DNA of 64,000 nucleotides from Verrucomicrobiia bacterium (GCA_036405135.1 DASWYF010000010.1:163350-227349); one strand, 5' to 3'. Shown: positions 1 through 8,585, counted from the first letter of the stretch. Notes: generated by a model not told the origin, from the letters alone. Program-made: numbers and translations.

Positions 1-1010
1 TCACGGACCCGCGCAATGAGCGTTTCGCCAAGGTGATCGCGAACCGCGTGTGGAAGCGGTATTTCGGCTACGCCATCGTGGAGCCGGTGGATGATTGGGA
101 AACGGCGAAGGCGTCGCATCCGGAAATGCTGAGCTGGTTGGGACGTGAATTGACGGTGAACAATTACGATCTGAAACATCTCGCGCGGGTGATCTTCAAT
201 TCGCACGCTTACCAACGCGCCATCGTGCATCAGGACGGGGATCTGACGGATCCGAAGGTGCGCGATTTCGCCGGACAATATCGGCGTCGCATGTCGGCAG
301 AACAGATCGTGGATTCGATGTATTCCGCGACCGGCAAGCATTTCGATTCCGAGTTGCTGACGCTGGATAATGATTCGCGGCAGGCGGCCAAGGATTTCTT
401 GAACTTGGGTGTGCCGCGCCGTGCGTGGGAATTCACCTCGCTCTCGAATGATCGCGACCGGCCCGCGCTGGCGATGCCGAAGACGCAGGAGATCATCAAC
501 ACGCTGGCGATGTTCGGCTGGCGGGAGTCGCGGCAGAGTGCGTTGAGTGCGCGGGATGATTCACCGAACGTGCTGCAACCGGCAGCGCTCGCGAATGGGG
601 AGATGGGCAATGGCCGTATCGCGCGGTTGTGCGATGGATGCGATCTGACGGAATTGTGCGTGACCCAACAGCCATTGGATACGTTGGTGAAGCAATTGTT
701 CCAGCGCTTGCTGACGCGCGAACCATCGAGCGAAGAACTGGCGACGTTCACGGAATATTTGAAGGCAGGTTACGAGCAACGCGTGCTGGCGGCTCCGGCG
801 AAGAGCTTGAAGAAGGAGTATGACCCGAGTCTGTTGCTGAGCTGGTCGAACCATCTCAACGCCAAGGCGACGGAGATCAAGCTGGCGCTGGAGGAGAAAG
901 CGCGTCGCGGTGATGAGCCGACGCCGCGTCTGCAAGCGGCTTGGCGCGAACGCGCCGAGGACATGGTGTGGGCGCTGGTGAACACGCCGGAGTTTGTGTT
1001 TGTGCCGTAA
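1..1010 (+). CDS. DUF1553 domain protein, C-terminal part (5' end outside window)
   Basis: The open frame continues upstream of base 1 (codons from base 3 read TDPRNERFAKVIANRVWKRY), so only the C-terminal part is present. The stretch NRVWKRYFGYAIVEPVDDWE followed by HPEMLSWLGRELTVNNYDLK is the start of a DUF1553 domain, the C-terminal domain of large planctomycete/verrucomicrobial proteins that usually also carry a PSD1 cytochrome c and a DUF1549 domain. The end, MVWALVNTPEFVFVP, is the usual family ending. A DUF1501 gene follows after a toxin-antitoxin pair, matching the typical DUF1553-DUF1501 pairing. Molecular function is not established; export and redox or polysaccharide-related roles are only inferred from partners. 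Confidence 0.88.
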   Translation, partial: TDPRNERFAKVIANRVWKRYFGYAIVEPVDDWETAKASHPEMLSWLGRELTVNNYDLKHLARVIFNSHAYQRAIVHQDGDLTDPKVRDFAGQYRRRMSAEQIVDSMYSATGKHFDSELLTLDNDSRQAAKDFLNLGVPRRAWEFTSLSNDRDRPALAMPKTQEIINTLAMFGWRESRQSALSARDDSPNVLQPAALANGEMGNGRIARLCDGCDLTELCVTQQPLDTLVKQLFQRLLTREPSSEELATFTEYLKAGYEQRVLAAPAKSLKKEYDPSLLLSWSNHLNAKATEIKLALEEKARRGDEPTPRLQAAWRERAEDMVWALVNTPEFVFVP

Positions 1011-1053
1011 GAAATCATTGTTGGAAACGCTGATGGCAGGCTAGATTGAGCAT

Positions 1054-1245
1054 ATGGAAACAAAGGCCAAAGCGATAGTCATGGATCTGGTCAACCGGTT
1101 GCCGGATGACATCAGCCTGCATGAGATAGCCCGTGAGATAGAGTTCATCGCTGGGGTCCGTGAAGGATTGGCAGAATTGGATCGAGGCGAGGGTGTGCCG
1201 ATTGAAGAAGTCGAGAAGCAGTTGGACACATGGATTACAAAGTAA
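1054..1245 (+). CDS. Putative antitoxin of a ParE/RelE-type toxin-antitoxin pair
   Basis: A 63-residue, acidic, mostly helical protein (METKAKAIVMDLVNRLPDDI at the start, IEEVEKQLDTWITK at the end). Size, composition and position directly before a ParE/RelE-like toxin fit an antitoxin of the kind that wraps around the toxin. It overlaps the toxin start by 16 bp, which suggests translational coupling. No clear DNA-binding fold is visible, so the exact antitoxin family is not assigned. The assignment rests mainly on context. Confidence 0.72.
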   Translation: METKAKAIVMDLVNRLPDDISLHEIAREIEFIAGVREGLAELDRGEGVPIEEVEKQLDTWITK

Positions 1246-1532
1246 TTCTCGCTCCACGGGCTGTGCGTGATTTGCAGCAAATCATCCGATATATCGCCTG
1301 CGATAATCCTGAGCGGGCAAGGACATTCGGGCGAGAGTTGATAGCTAAGACAAAGCAGTTGGCACAGTTTCCGGAGATGGGGCGAGTGGTGCCAGAGTTT
1401 GATGACCTTAATCTGCGTGAATTGATAAGAAGTCCGTATCGGATAGTTTACCGGGTAAATAATGAGCGACAGCAGATTGAAGTGGCGCGTTTCTGGCATG
1501 GAGCCAGAGGCACACCGGAGATGAATGGATAA
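1230..1532 (+). CDS. ParE/RelE-type toxin
   Basis: A 100-residue protein with the ParE/RelE superfamily pattern: a beta strand (YKVILAPRAVRDLQQIIRYI), two helices (NPERARTFGRELIAKTKQLA), the motif FPEMGRVVPEF, and the closing strands LRELIRSPYRIVYRV and IEVARFWHGAR. ParE-like toxins block DNA gyrase and RelE-like ones cleave mRNA on the ribosome; the sequence favours ParE (SPYRIVYRV with a terminal HGAR-type ending) but does not settle it. The start overlaps the antitoxin gene. The pair sits between a DUF1553 and a DUF1501 gene that normally lie next to each other, so it looks inserted. Confidence 0.85.
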   Translation: MDYKVILAPRAVRDLQQIIRYIACDNPERARTFGRELIAKTKQLAQFPEMGRVVPEFDDLNLRELIRSPYRIVYRVNNERQQIEVARFWHGARGTPEMNG

Positions 1533-1569
1533 GTGGTTGCTTGGTTTAAATATTTTTGAATCGAAAGAC

Positions 1570-2880
1570 ATGCAAGCTATGAATCGTCGTCAGTTTATTC
1601 AACGCGCAGGCACGGCCGGTCTGGCTGTGGCGGGTGCGAGTGCTTTTGGTTCCAATCTTTTTGCGGCGGAGACCGCGAAGAAGACGTATCCCAAGGGCAA
1701 AGCGGAGCATTGCATCATGATCTGGCTGGGCGGTGGTCCGGCGCAAATGGATACGTGGGATCCGAAGCGCCTCGGTGATCCGGAAAAAAAGATCGCGGGC
1801 TCGGCTTACGCGGGCATTAACACCGCAGTGAAGGATGTGCAGATCTGCGAGCACTTCAAGCAGACGGCCAATATCCTCGACCGCTTCTGCCTCTTGCGCA
1901 CGGTGAATCACGGCATTATCGATGAGCACGCGGCGGCGACGAATTTCATGCACACAGGGCGCAAGCCCACGGGCACGATCACGTATCCGTCCATCGGTTC
2001 ACTGGTGGCGCATCAACGTGGCGCTGTCTCTGAGAACATCCCGCCGTATGTGGTGATCGGCTATCCGAGCATCATGCGCGGACCGGGCTTCCTCGGGGCG
2101 AAGCATGGTTACGTGTATCTCACGGACACGGAAGCGGGTCCGAATGGTCTGACGCGGCCGAGCTATGTCTCGACTTCGCGACAGGCGGAGCGTGAGGAAT
2201 TGCTGGCGAAGTTGCGCAAAGGTTACGTGGCGAAGAATGCGGGCGACAAGGCGGTGGTGAACTACGATGAAGCGCAGGGCACGAGCTTCGGTCTGGCGAA
2301 TGGTGATTTCATGGACGCGTTCAAGCTGTCCTCCGAGCCGTCCACCTTGCGGCAGACGTATGGTGAGGAGTTCGGCCAACGCTGCTTGCTTTCACGGCGA
2401 TTGATCCAGCGCGGCGTGCGATTTATCGAGGTGTCGTTCAACCTGAACTTCATCAACGGTACGGGCTGGGATACGCACAACGACGGCCAGAAGAATCAGC
2501 ACATTCTCATCCAGCAACTCGATCAGGCGCTGGCGACGATGGTGTTGGATCTGGAGAAGAACAAGCTGCTGGACAAGACGCTTATCGTGGTGGCGGGTGA
2601 GTTCGGGCGTCCAGCGGAGTTCGATGGCGGCGGCGGACGCGGGCATTGGTCCAAGGCGTTCAGCGTAGCACTCGCAGGTGGTGGATTGAAGACCGGTTGT
2701 GCGATCGGTGAAACGGATGAGTTGGCCAAGCAGATCGTATCACGGCCCATCTCAGTGCCGGACCTGCATGCGACGGTGCATTGCGCGCTCGGCATCAATC
2801 CAGCGCGGAATTTGCATGATGGCGATCGCCCGGTGCCGATCACGGACATGGGTGAGCCGGTGCGGGAAATCTTCTCGTAA
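1570..2880 (+). CDS. DUF1501 family protein with Tat signal
   Basis: The start codon is chosen at 1570 (ATG); a second ATG lies at 1579 and a longer frame opens at 1525. The N-terminus MQAMNRRQFIQRAGTAGLAV is a twin-arginine signal followed by a hydrophobic stretch and an ASAFGSNLFAAE cleavage region, so the protein should be exported folded. The body is DUF1501, a sulfatase/alkaline-phosphatase-like fold: HCIMIWLGGGPAQMDTWDPK, the WDTHNDGQKNQ motif, and LIVVAGEFGRPAEFDGGGGR near the end. About 436 residues, normal for the family. It is the usual partner of a DUF1553 protein, here encoded just upstream. Substrate unknown. Confidence 0.9.
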   Translation: MQAMNRRQFIQRAGTAGLAVAGASAFGSNLFAAETAKKTYPKGKAEHCIMIWLGGGPAQMDTWDPKRLGDPEKKIAGSAYAGINTAVKDVQICEHFKQTANILDRFCLLRTVNHGIIDEHAAATNFMHTGRKPTGTITYPSIGSLVAHQRGAVSENIPPYVVIGYPSIMRGPGFLGAKHGYVYLTDTEAGPNGLTRPSYVSTSRQAEREELLAKLRKGYVAKNAGDKAVVNYDEAQGTSFGLANGDFMDAFKLSSEPSTLRQTYGEEFGQRCLLSRRLIQRGVRFIEVSFNLNFINGTGWDTHNDGQKNQHILIQQLDQALATMVLDLEKNKLLDKTLIVVAGEFGRPAEFDGGGGRGHWSKAFSVALAGGGLKTGCAIGETDELAKQIVSRPISVPDLHATVHCALGINPARNLHDGDRPVPITDMGEPVREIFS

Positions 2881-2898
2881 AAGCGAAGAACTAGTTTC

Positions 2899-2936
2899 AA
2901 AGCTCCGAGCTCATAAAGAGTCTCGGAGCTTTTGCT
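2899..2936 (+). terminator. Rho-independent terminator after DUF1501 gene
   Basis: An 11-bp perfect stem (2899-2909 with 2922-2932, AAAGCTCCGAG) is followed by TTTGCTTTT. It lies 19 bp after the DUF1501 stop and ends transcription of the DUF1553/TA/DUF1501 unit. Confidence 0.85.
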
Positions 2937-2978
2937 TTTGTCGTGAGCGGATTTGCGTTAGTGCTGGATGCGAACGAT

Positions 2979-3347
2979 ATGAGTGACCCGGAAGCCGACG
3001 AGTTGTTTGCCAAGCTTTTGCCGAAAGCGGAAGAGGGCGATGCTGATGCGCAGTATGAACTGGCGTGGCGTCAGGCATTGGGCAGCGTGTTGCCACTCAA
3101 TGACGAGCAGGCGGTGGGTTGGTTGGTGCGCGCAGCGGAGAATGGTCATGCGCTGGCGCAGAACAATCTTGGCGCGCGCTATTATGCAGGGGATGGTGTG
3201 GAGAAGAATTTCATCGAGGCATTCCACTGGTTCTATGCCGCTTACCAGCAAGGTGACCGGAAGGCGGGCAAGAATCTGAACTCGCTCATCGGCGAGTTAT
3301 CCGATGAAGACTTGGCCAAGGCCAAGGCGCGAGCAGGGCTTACTTGA
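2979..3347 (+). CDS. Sel1-repeat (TPR-like) protein
   Basis: A small protein of about 122 residues (MSDPEADELFAKLLPKAEEG from the ATG at 2979). A GTG at 2943 would add 12 residues but lies only a few bases past the preceding terminator, so the ATG is preferred. It carries about two Sel1-like repeats: ADAQYELAWRQALG..., then GHALAQNNLGARYYAGDGVE followed by AFHWFYAAYQQGD. Sel1 repeats form helical scaffolds for protein interaction. No signal peptide is seen, so it is probably cytoplasmic. Its 3' end overlaps the convergent DUF4870 gene by 8 bp. Specific partner unknown. Confidence 0.8.
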   Translation: MSDPEADELFAKLLPKAEEGDADAQYELAWRQALGSVLPLNDEQAVGWLVRAAENGHALAQNNLGARYYAGDGVEKNFIEAFHWFYAAYQQGDRKAGKNLNSLIGELSDEDLAKAKARAGLT

Positions 3348-3765
3348 GAAAATTGATAGTGAACGGATAGCGGTAATGCTTCCCGTCATTCGCTTGCAGA
3401 GCGGCGACGATCGTTAGCACGACTTCTACTAGCGCCAGGATGGCAGCTATTCCTCCTACGGGAATCAGGCCCAGGAAAAGTGGTGGAAACAGAAACGAGA
3501 GCAGTAGCATCGGCAAGGCGATGACCAGTCCCAAGATGAGTATGTAGAGGGCCATGGAGATGTGGAAATTCAGCGCGGCTTTGCCGTGCTCGTTCACGCC
3601 GGCGATGTCGTGTCGTTTCCACAGCCAGATCACCAGCGGACCCACGATGTTGCCCAATGGGGCGATCGGTATGAATACCGCCAGCGCCGCCAGATGGCAG
3701 AACATCCCCCACTGACGTTGTTCCTTTTCAGCTGCACTGGGCAGGGCGGAGATCTCAGTTTCCAT
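3340..3765 (-). CDS. DUF4870 family membrane protein
   Basis: The start METEISALPSAAEKEQRQWG (ATG at 3765) was chosen because the upstream extension of 74 residues is basic and unlike the family. The body matches DUF4870: CHLAALAVFIPIAPLGNIVG, then LVIWLWKRHDIAGVNEHGKA, then two hydrophobic segments (LYILILGLVIALPMLLLSFL and GGIAAILALVEVVLTIVAAL) and the typical closing YRYPFTINFLK. These are small inner-membrane proteins of about 110-140 residues with unknown role. It is convergent with the Sel1 gene and divergent from prs. Confidence 0.85.
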   Translation of the reverse strand: METEISALPSAAEKEQRQWGMFCHLAALAVFIPIAPLGNIVGPLVIWLWKRHDIAGVNEHGKAALNFHISMALYILILGLVIALPMLLLSFLFPPLFLGLIPVGGIAAILALVEVVLTIVAALQANDGKHYRYPFTINFLK

Positions 3766-4017
3766 GGATTCAACGTATATCACGTTTTTCGGATTCGCGT
3801 GAAGCGGTTTCGATTGCAACGCCGGACCAGTTTTGTAATGCCGAAGGGCAGGGCCGTTCAGAAGCATGGTTGGTTTTCTACATTCTTTTGGACGCCGGAA
3901 TAAGGGCTTGCCTGCCTTTGGCTCATTGTTACAGTTTTGCCACAATTTGAATCGGTCTGAAAATCCACCATGTCGGTGGGTTTTCATTTTTGAAGCAACG
4001 GACAGCTAACGCGCCTT

Positions 4018-4962
4018 GTGAAAGTTTTCTGCGGCACATCCAACCGGCCACTCGCCCTCTCGATTTGCGAGTATATGGGCATTGAGCTCGGCAAATGCAC
4101 GGTCGATGCCTTCCCCGACGGCGAGACCTTCGTGAAAATCGAAGAGAACGTGCGTGGCGAGGATATCTACGTGGTGCAATCCACCAGCCCGCCCACGAAC
4201 CACCATCTGATGGAGATGTTCATCATGATGGACGCCCTCCGCCGCTCCAGCGCCCAGCGCATCACGGCGGTGATGCCGTTTTACGGTTATGCCCGGCAAG
4301 ATCGCAAAGACCAGCCGCGCGTGCCCATCACAGCTAAGCTCGTGGCGAACCTCATCGTGGCTGCCGGTGCGAACCGCGTGCTGACCATGGACCTCCATGC
4401 GCAGCAGATCCAAGGCTTCTTCGACATCCCGGTGGACCATCTGTATGCGGCTCCGGTCATGTATGACTACCTGCGGCAGATGGACCTGCCTGACCTCGTC
4501 GTGGTGAGTCCGGACGTGGGCGGTATCAAGATGGCCCATGCCTACTCCCAAGTGCTCAACGCCGGTCTGGCCATCGTGGCCAAGCGCCGCAAGAGCGCGA
4601 CGGAGATCGAGTCCATGACGGTCATCGGTGACATCCGTGGCAAGACGGTTCTCATGGTGGACGACCTGACGGAAACGGCGGGCACGCTCACCACGGCGGC
4701 GAAGCTGCTGAAGAAGAAAGGTGCCAAGCGTATCTACGCCTGCGTCTCACACGCGTTGCTGAACGATCTGGGCATCCAACGTCTGCGCGCCTCGGTGATC
4801 GATGAACTCATCACCACGGATACCGTTCTGCGCGGACCGATTGAAGGTGTGAAGGTGACTACGCTTTCTGTGGCGAGCCTCTTGGGTGAAGCCATCAAGC
4901 GCATCAATACCAACTCTTCCGTGACGACCTTGTTTGATTTCAAGGGTGGTCGGACGAGCTAG
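4018..4962 (+). CDS. prs: Ribose-phosphate pyrophosphokinase (PRPP synthetase)
   Basis: Makes phosphoribosyl pyrophosphate from ribose 5-phosphate and ATP for purine, pyrimidine, NAD, histidine and tryptophan synthesis; cytoplasmic. 314 residues, normal length, GTG start. Visible motifs: FPDGE at 32-36, the ATP-binding RQDRK at 93-97, the catalytic DLHAQQIQGFF at 125-135, SPDVGGIKMA around 164-173, and the PRPP loop DDLTETAGT at 215-223. In most class I enzymes that loop reads DD(M/I)xDT(A/G)GT; here the third acidic residue is Glu instead of Asp. Transcribed alone and closed by a strong terminator at 4983. Confidence 0.96.
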   Translation: MKVFCGTSNRPLALSICEYMGIELGKCTVDAFPDGETFVKIEENVRGEDIYVVQSTSPPTNHHLMEMFIMMDALRRSSAQRITAVMPFYGYARQDRKDQPRVPITAKLVANLIVAAGANRVLTMDLHAQQIQGFFDIPVDHLYAAPVMYDYLRQMDLPDLVVVSPDVGGIKMAHAYSQVLNAGLAIVAKRRKSATEIESMTVIGDIRGKTVLMVDDLTETAGTLTTAAKLLKKKGAKRIYACVSHALLNDLGIQRLRASVIDELITTDTVLRGPIEGVKVTTLSVASLLGEAIKRINTNSSVTTLFDFKGGRTS

Positions 4963-4982
4963 AGCGTAACAAAATATTAAAG

Positions 4983-5020
4983 GAACGGCGCATCTTTAAC
5001 GGATGCGCCGTTCGTGTTTG
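4983..5020 (+). terminator. Rho-independent terminator after prs
   Basis: A perfect 12-bp GC-rich stem (4983-4994 with 5002-5013, GAACGGCGCATC) with a 7-nt loop, followed by a moderately T-rich GTGTTTGTGTCTT. An A-rich AAAATATTAA lies on the other side, so it may also act on the minus strand. The rest of 4963-5257 shows no gene or further signal. Confidence 0.82.
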
Positions 5021-5257
5021 TGTCTTGCGAAAAATAAAGAGTAACCGTATCGATTGGTTATGCCGAGAAGTACAAGGAAACATGCCAAGAGATGTCCTAA
5101 AGAGTATTCTCAGAATAGATTGACGTCTTTCTTTGCAAAGCTCGCTGCTTCTACTGAAGGATGTCCGAAAGTAAGTCTGAAAAGCATGATGACCAGCTTG
5201 AGGCAAAGCCGTGCGTGATGGGAATCAGTTCAGAAGTTGGGTTTCTGAATTGCCAAC

Positions 5258-6115
5258 TCACACAAACAACTTCGTCGGATCTTCCGTCATCCCCAAGCTG
5301 CGACCGCCTTCGTAGACGTGATGCAGCGCGCCATCTTTCCATTTGCGCAGGCGATAGAGTGTGGCGAAGACGAAGTCTGGAGCGGCACCGCCTTGGCCGC
5401 CGACTACTTCGCCGCCGCGACGCACGTTATCCATCATCCACGCAGGCAGGCTGAGGTGATACGGATTCCGTTTTACTTCGCCGACGTGGAAGGTGAGGGC
5501 GGTGATGAGATCACCCAATTCCACGGGTCCTAGTTCCACCGTCAGATTTGGCGTGGGCATCTGCCCCCAGAACTCGGTTTCTACCGAATGACAGGTGAAG
5601 TCGGCGGGCATGTGCTTCAACGCGTCGAGTACCAGAAAATGCGTGCCGATGTGCGCGCTGTTCCAGTCCAGTTCATGCGGGAAGAAGATGGCCTTGGGCT
5701 GGTGTTTCTTCAAGAGACCCACGATCACATGCACCATGCTGGTCCAGTAGGGCTGGTCCGTCTGGCGGCTCTTGAGCGTCACGCGTTCAAGGCCGCAAGG
5801 CCCGGTGGCTTCGAGTTCAAAGCCGATACAATCGCAGCACGCCTTCAGCTCGCGCCAGCGCTCGGCCTGCCGTTGCTTGTTGCTCCCTTGTGTCACCGCT
5901 ATGTTGACGATCCGCCAGCCGGCCTGCCGCATCAGGCGCAGGGCCAGCCCGCCGATGATGACTTCATCATCCGGATGCGGGGCGAAGATCAGGGCGACGG
6001 GGGCATCCTTCGCGATCTCCGGCTTGGGGCAATCGGGAAAGCCACCGAGCGGCCAGGATTTGCCTTCACGCGCGAACCGCGCATACGTCTCAACGAACTG
6101 GTGATAAGGATTCAT
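5258..6115 (-). CDS. PIG-L/LmbE family deacetylase
   Basis: A 285-residue protein of the zinc-dependent N-acetyl-sugar deacetylase family (PIG-L, LmbE, MshB). The hallmark APHPDDE motif is at residues 45-51, followed by GGLALRLMRQAGW and VAVTQGS-like sequence; the second metal-binding region is FFPHELDWNSAHIGTH (about 144-159), where H155 and H159 take the place of the usual HxDH motif. No signal peptide, so probably cytoplasmic. Likely removes an acetyl group from a GlcNAc-containing substrate, which the sequence does not identify. Transcribed in the same direction as the next three genes but separated by repeats. Confidence 0.9.
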   Translation of the reverse strand: MNPYHQFVETYARFAREGKSWPLGGFPDCPKPEIAKDAPVALIFAPHPDDEVIIGGLALRLMRQAGWRIVNIAVTQGSNKQRQAERWRELKACCDCIGFELEATGPCGLERVTLKSRQTDQPYWTSMVHVIVGLLKKHQPKAIFFPHELDWNSAHIGTHFLVLDALKHMPADFTCHSVETEFWGQMPTPNLTVELGPVELGDLITALTFHVGEVKRNPYHLSLPAWMMDNVRRGGEVVGGQGGAAPDFVFATLYRLRKWKDGALHHVYEGGRSLGMTEDPTKLFV

Positions 6116-6123
6116 GCGTCAAT

Positions 6124-6148
6124 GGAGCGCGGGTCTCCGACCCGCAGC
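6124..6148 (-). repeat. 25-bp palindromic repeat, copy 1 (reverse orientation)
   Basis: Reads GCTGCGGGTCGGAGACCCGC plus GCTCC on the minus strand: a 7-bp hairpin stem with a GGA loop and a 3' GCTCC tail. Same family as 6207-6231 and 9931-9955. Confidence 0.75.
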
Positions 6149-6206
6149 AATGTTCGATTTAAAGGTGGCGTGAAATGTTCGGTAGCTGACGGAAAGTTTG
6201 AGCGTT

Positions 6207-6231
6207 GCTGCGACTCAGAGAGTTGCGCTCC
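6207..6231 (+). repeat. 25-bp palindromic repeat, copy 2
   Basis: Same length and layout as 6124-6148 with a different stem (TGCGACTC/GAGTTGCG type pairing, one G-T pair), ending in GCGCTCC. It ends 6 bp before the stop of the hydrolase gene. Confidence 0.7.
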
Positions 6232-6236
6232 ACAAG

Positions 6237-7136
6237 TTACTTCGTGCCCTTCAGGTGTTTGTTCAGGAAGTTCACAGAATCGGTGATGAACTTCTGTACG
6301 TTTTCGGGTTTCTGAAAGCCGTGGCCTTCGCCTTCAAAGATGACGAGGGTGGATTCCACACCCGCTTTCTTCAGCGCATCATGGAAGCGTTGCGATTGAT
6401 CCAGCGGCACGAGCGGATCGACGGTGCCATGGAAGTGCAGGAACGGTGCGGCGTTGGACGTCACTTGAAATAGCGGGGAGGCTTCCTTGTAGGTAGCCAT
6501 ATGCGTGCTCTTGGGCTTGGCGATGAGATTATCCACGAGGCCTTGCACCATGGGGCCAGCGGGAACGAGCTTGGTGAAATCGAGTGTTAGATCAGTTGGG
6601 CCGAAGATGTTGATGACGCACTGGACCTTGCTGGAATGTTTGGCGAGGGCTTTGTCGGAATTATCGCGAGTCTCGATGGTGCCGAGCAGGTTCACCAGGT
6701 GACCGCCTGCTGAGCCGCCGACGGCACCGATCTTGTTCGTATCGAGCTGATACTCGTCGGCCTTGGAGCGGATCCAGCGGATGGCGCGTTGCACGTCATC
6801 GATCTGGGCGGGCCAGCGTGTGCTGTTGTTCACGTCGTTCGTGCGCACGAGAGTGTAACCGACGCTAAAGGTCACATAGCCGGCCTTCGCCAAGCCACGT
6901 GCACCGCTATGGAAATCTTTTTTGTTACCACCAGTCCAGCCACCGCCGTGGACATAGACGACCACGGGCAGCTTACCTTTCTGATCTGCCGGACGGAAGA
7001 CGTCAATGAGCAGTGGCTTGCCACCGTTCTCACCGTATTTCACATCGAGTTCTTCGCGTAGGAGCGGGTCGGCGCTGTGGACGTTGCCAGCGAAAGCGAG
7101 CAACAGGAGGCAGAGCAGGTGACGTAGCTTGGGCAT
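6237..7136 (-). CDS. Secreted alpha/beta hydrolase (esterase/lipase, Aes/BD-FAE type)
   Basis: 299 residues with a signal peptide (MPKLRHLLCLLLLAFAGNVH, cleavage after HSA). Oxyanion motif HGGGW at 63-67, nucleophile motif GGSAGGH at 140-146 (Ser142), then a region with Asp (FHGTVDPLVPLDQSQ) and His (GEGHGF) completing the Ser-Asp-His triad. The HGGGW motif and layout fit the hormone-sensitive-lipase/feruloyl-esterase-like group that deacylates small or polysaccharide-linked esters. Probably periplasmic. Lies 4 bp after the stop of the ROK-like gene, so the two are likely co-transcribed. Confidence 0.9.
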   Translation of the reverse strand: MPKLRHLLCLLLLAFAGNVHSADPLLREELDVKYGENGGKPLLIDVFRPADQKGKLPVVVYVHGGGWTGGNKKDFHSGARGLAKAGYVTFSVGYTLVRTNDVNNSTRWPAQIDDVQRAIRWIRSKADEYQLDTNKIGAVGGSAGGHLVNLLGTIETRDNSDKALAKHSSKVQCVINIFGPTDLTLDFTKLVPAGPMVQGLVDNLIAKPKSTHMATYKEASPLFQVTSNAAPFLHFHGTVDPLVPLDQSQRFHDALKKAGVESTLVIFEGEGHGFQKPENVQKFITDSVNFLNKHLKGTK

Positions 7137-7140
7137 AGGT

Positions 7141-8544
7141 TTACTTTAGCCGAGGTAGGCTGGCGGCGGCAACAGCTTGTCCGTGGCGTTTGTCTTTTTC
7201 GTTCGGGATGTGAAAGGCGATGCGTGGGGCGAGTTCTGGGAATTCCTTCTGCAAGACTTCCTTCGCGCCATTCAAGATGAGGTCGCCGCCTTTGCCGCTG
7301 GTCACACGGCCGAGGATGAGGACGTTCTCGAACACGTAGAAATCCGTGTAATGTGCGAGCGCGTAGCCGAGATAGGTGCCGATGGTCTGGTAGATCTTCG
7401 CAGCGCGTTCGTCACCGGCTTCCATGAACTTCTGCACGACTTTCAGTTTTTCAGGCAAGCCAAGTTTGGCATCGACTTCCAAGCCGGAAGCGGGGATGAG
7501 GCGACCCACGGCTTGTTGGGAGAAGTATTGCGCGCCCACACCGTAATCGCCCGACCATTCATCGCAGGCGGCGGCGGGATTGTAATCCACAGGGGCGAAA
7601 GCGAGTTCGCTGAGCCAGGTGGTGATGTTGCCCTCCGGCGTCACATAGCCGACGGCTTGGCTGGTGCCGAGCGCGATGCCGAGGACGGCATTCTTGTTCA
7701 ACGACATGGAGCCAGCGAGCGCGGTCACTTCGCCGTCGTTCACGACATCGAAGGGGATCTTCCATTCCTTTTGCAGATCGAGGAAGAGGTCTTTCACGCG
7801 CGTGTTGAATTGCTCGGACGAAACACCGCGGAAGAGGGAGGCGACTTTCACGCGATTGTTCACATACACACCGGCGGAACTGCCGCCGATGGCATCGACG
7901 CGAGGCAGGTGCGCGGCGGCTTTCTTGAGCGTGTCTTGGATGCCATCGAGGTGATATTGCGGATCGGGTTGGTGATACGGGTCCCAGACGATCTCTTCAC
8001 TGAAGACGACTTTGCCATCGATGACGGCGGCGACTTTGCGATCACTGCCGCCGAGGTCGAAGCCGATGCGGCAGCCATCGAGATGACGACCAAGCGGTTG
8101 CGTCTTGGCGTTTTGCGGCGGGATTTTATCGAGTGTCGTGGCGACGACGGTGAGCGGGTGATCGTAAACACGTTCCCCGATGAGATCGGAATCGAAGCGG
8201 CCCGTCGCAGTGTTCGTGAAGTGTGCTTGGAGTTGTTCCGCGAGCTTGGCCGGTCCGGCGAGATGCACGCGCCAGCCGCCCCAGGCCCAGAGCATGAACT
8301 TCACGAGGCGTTCGACGTAAACGAAATTACCGACAGCTTGCGGATGGTTCTTGGGAAAAATCTCAGTGTTGAAATGGAAGATGGAGCCGTCGGTCTGTTC
8401 GAGCGCGATGACGATCTTTTGCGCGTTGCCGGAGGCGGTGACGGCAGAGCGGTAGGCGCGATTGGCCAATACAGCGGGACGAAATTGCGGGTCGAGCACC
8501 GGTGTGATGGCCGGAGCGATGAGCGGGAGACCGTTATTCTGCAT
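7141..8544 (-). CDS. ROK/ASKHA-fold kinase-like protein
   Basis: 467 residues. After a 155-residue N-terminal part of unknown type comes IGFDLGGSDRKVAAVIDG (about 160-177), the phosphate-1 motif of the sugar kinase/Hsp70/actin fold. Further landmarks are GIQDTLKKAAAHL, DAIGGSSAGVYVNN, VNDGEVTALAGSM and VLGIALGTSQAVGYVT, the usual ROK order of catalytic Asp and phosphate-2 loop. ROK proteins are sugar kinases or sugar-responsive repressors; no helix-turn-helix is seen, so a kinase is favoured. The CxCGxxGC zinc motif of many ROK glucokinases is absent. Substrate unknown. Likely operon with the downstream esterase. Confidence 0.75.
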   Translation of the reverse strand: MQNNGLPLIAPAITPVLDPQFRPAVLANRAYRSAVTASGNAQKIVIALEQTDGSIFHFNTEIFPKNHPQAVGNFVYVERLVKFMLWAWGGWRVHLAGPAKLAEQLQAHFTNTATGRFDSDLIGERVYDHPLTVVATTLDKIPPQNAKTQPLGRHLDGCRIGFDLGGSDRKVAAVIDGKVVFSEEIVWDPYHQPDPQYHLDGIQDTLKKAAAHLPRVDAIGGSSAGVYVNNRVKVASLFRGVSSEQFNTRVKDLFLDLQKEWKIPFDVVNDGEVTALAGSMSLNKNAVLGIALGTSQAVGYVTPEGNITTWLSELAFAPVDYNPAAACDEWSGDYGVGAQYFSQQAVGRLIPASGLEVDAKLGLPEKLKVVQKFMEAGDERAAKIYQTIGTYLGYALAHYTDFYVFENVLILGRVTSGKGGDLILNGAKEVLQKEFPELAPRIAFHIPNEKDKRHGQAVAAASLPRLK

Positions 8545-8585
8545 GGCCGGGATGATTGTGGTTTATTGGGCGGCGTCAAGAAAGC

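Noticed and set aside
2943..2978. GTG start for the Sel1 protein at 2943
   Set aside because: It lies immediately after a terminator hairpin with no ribosome-binding site; the ATG at 2979 starts the conserved part.
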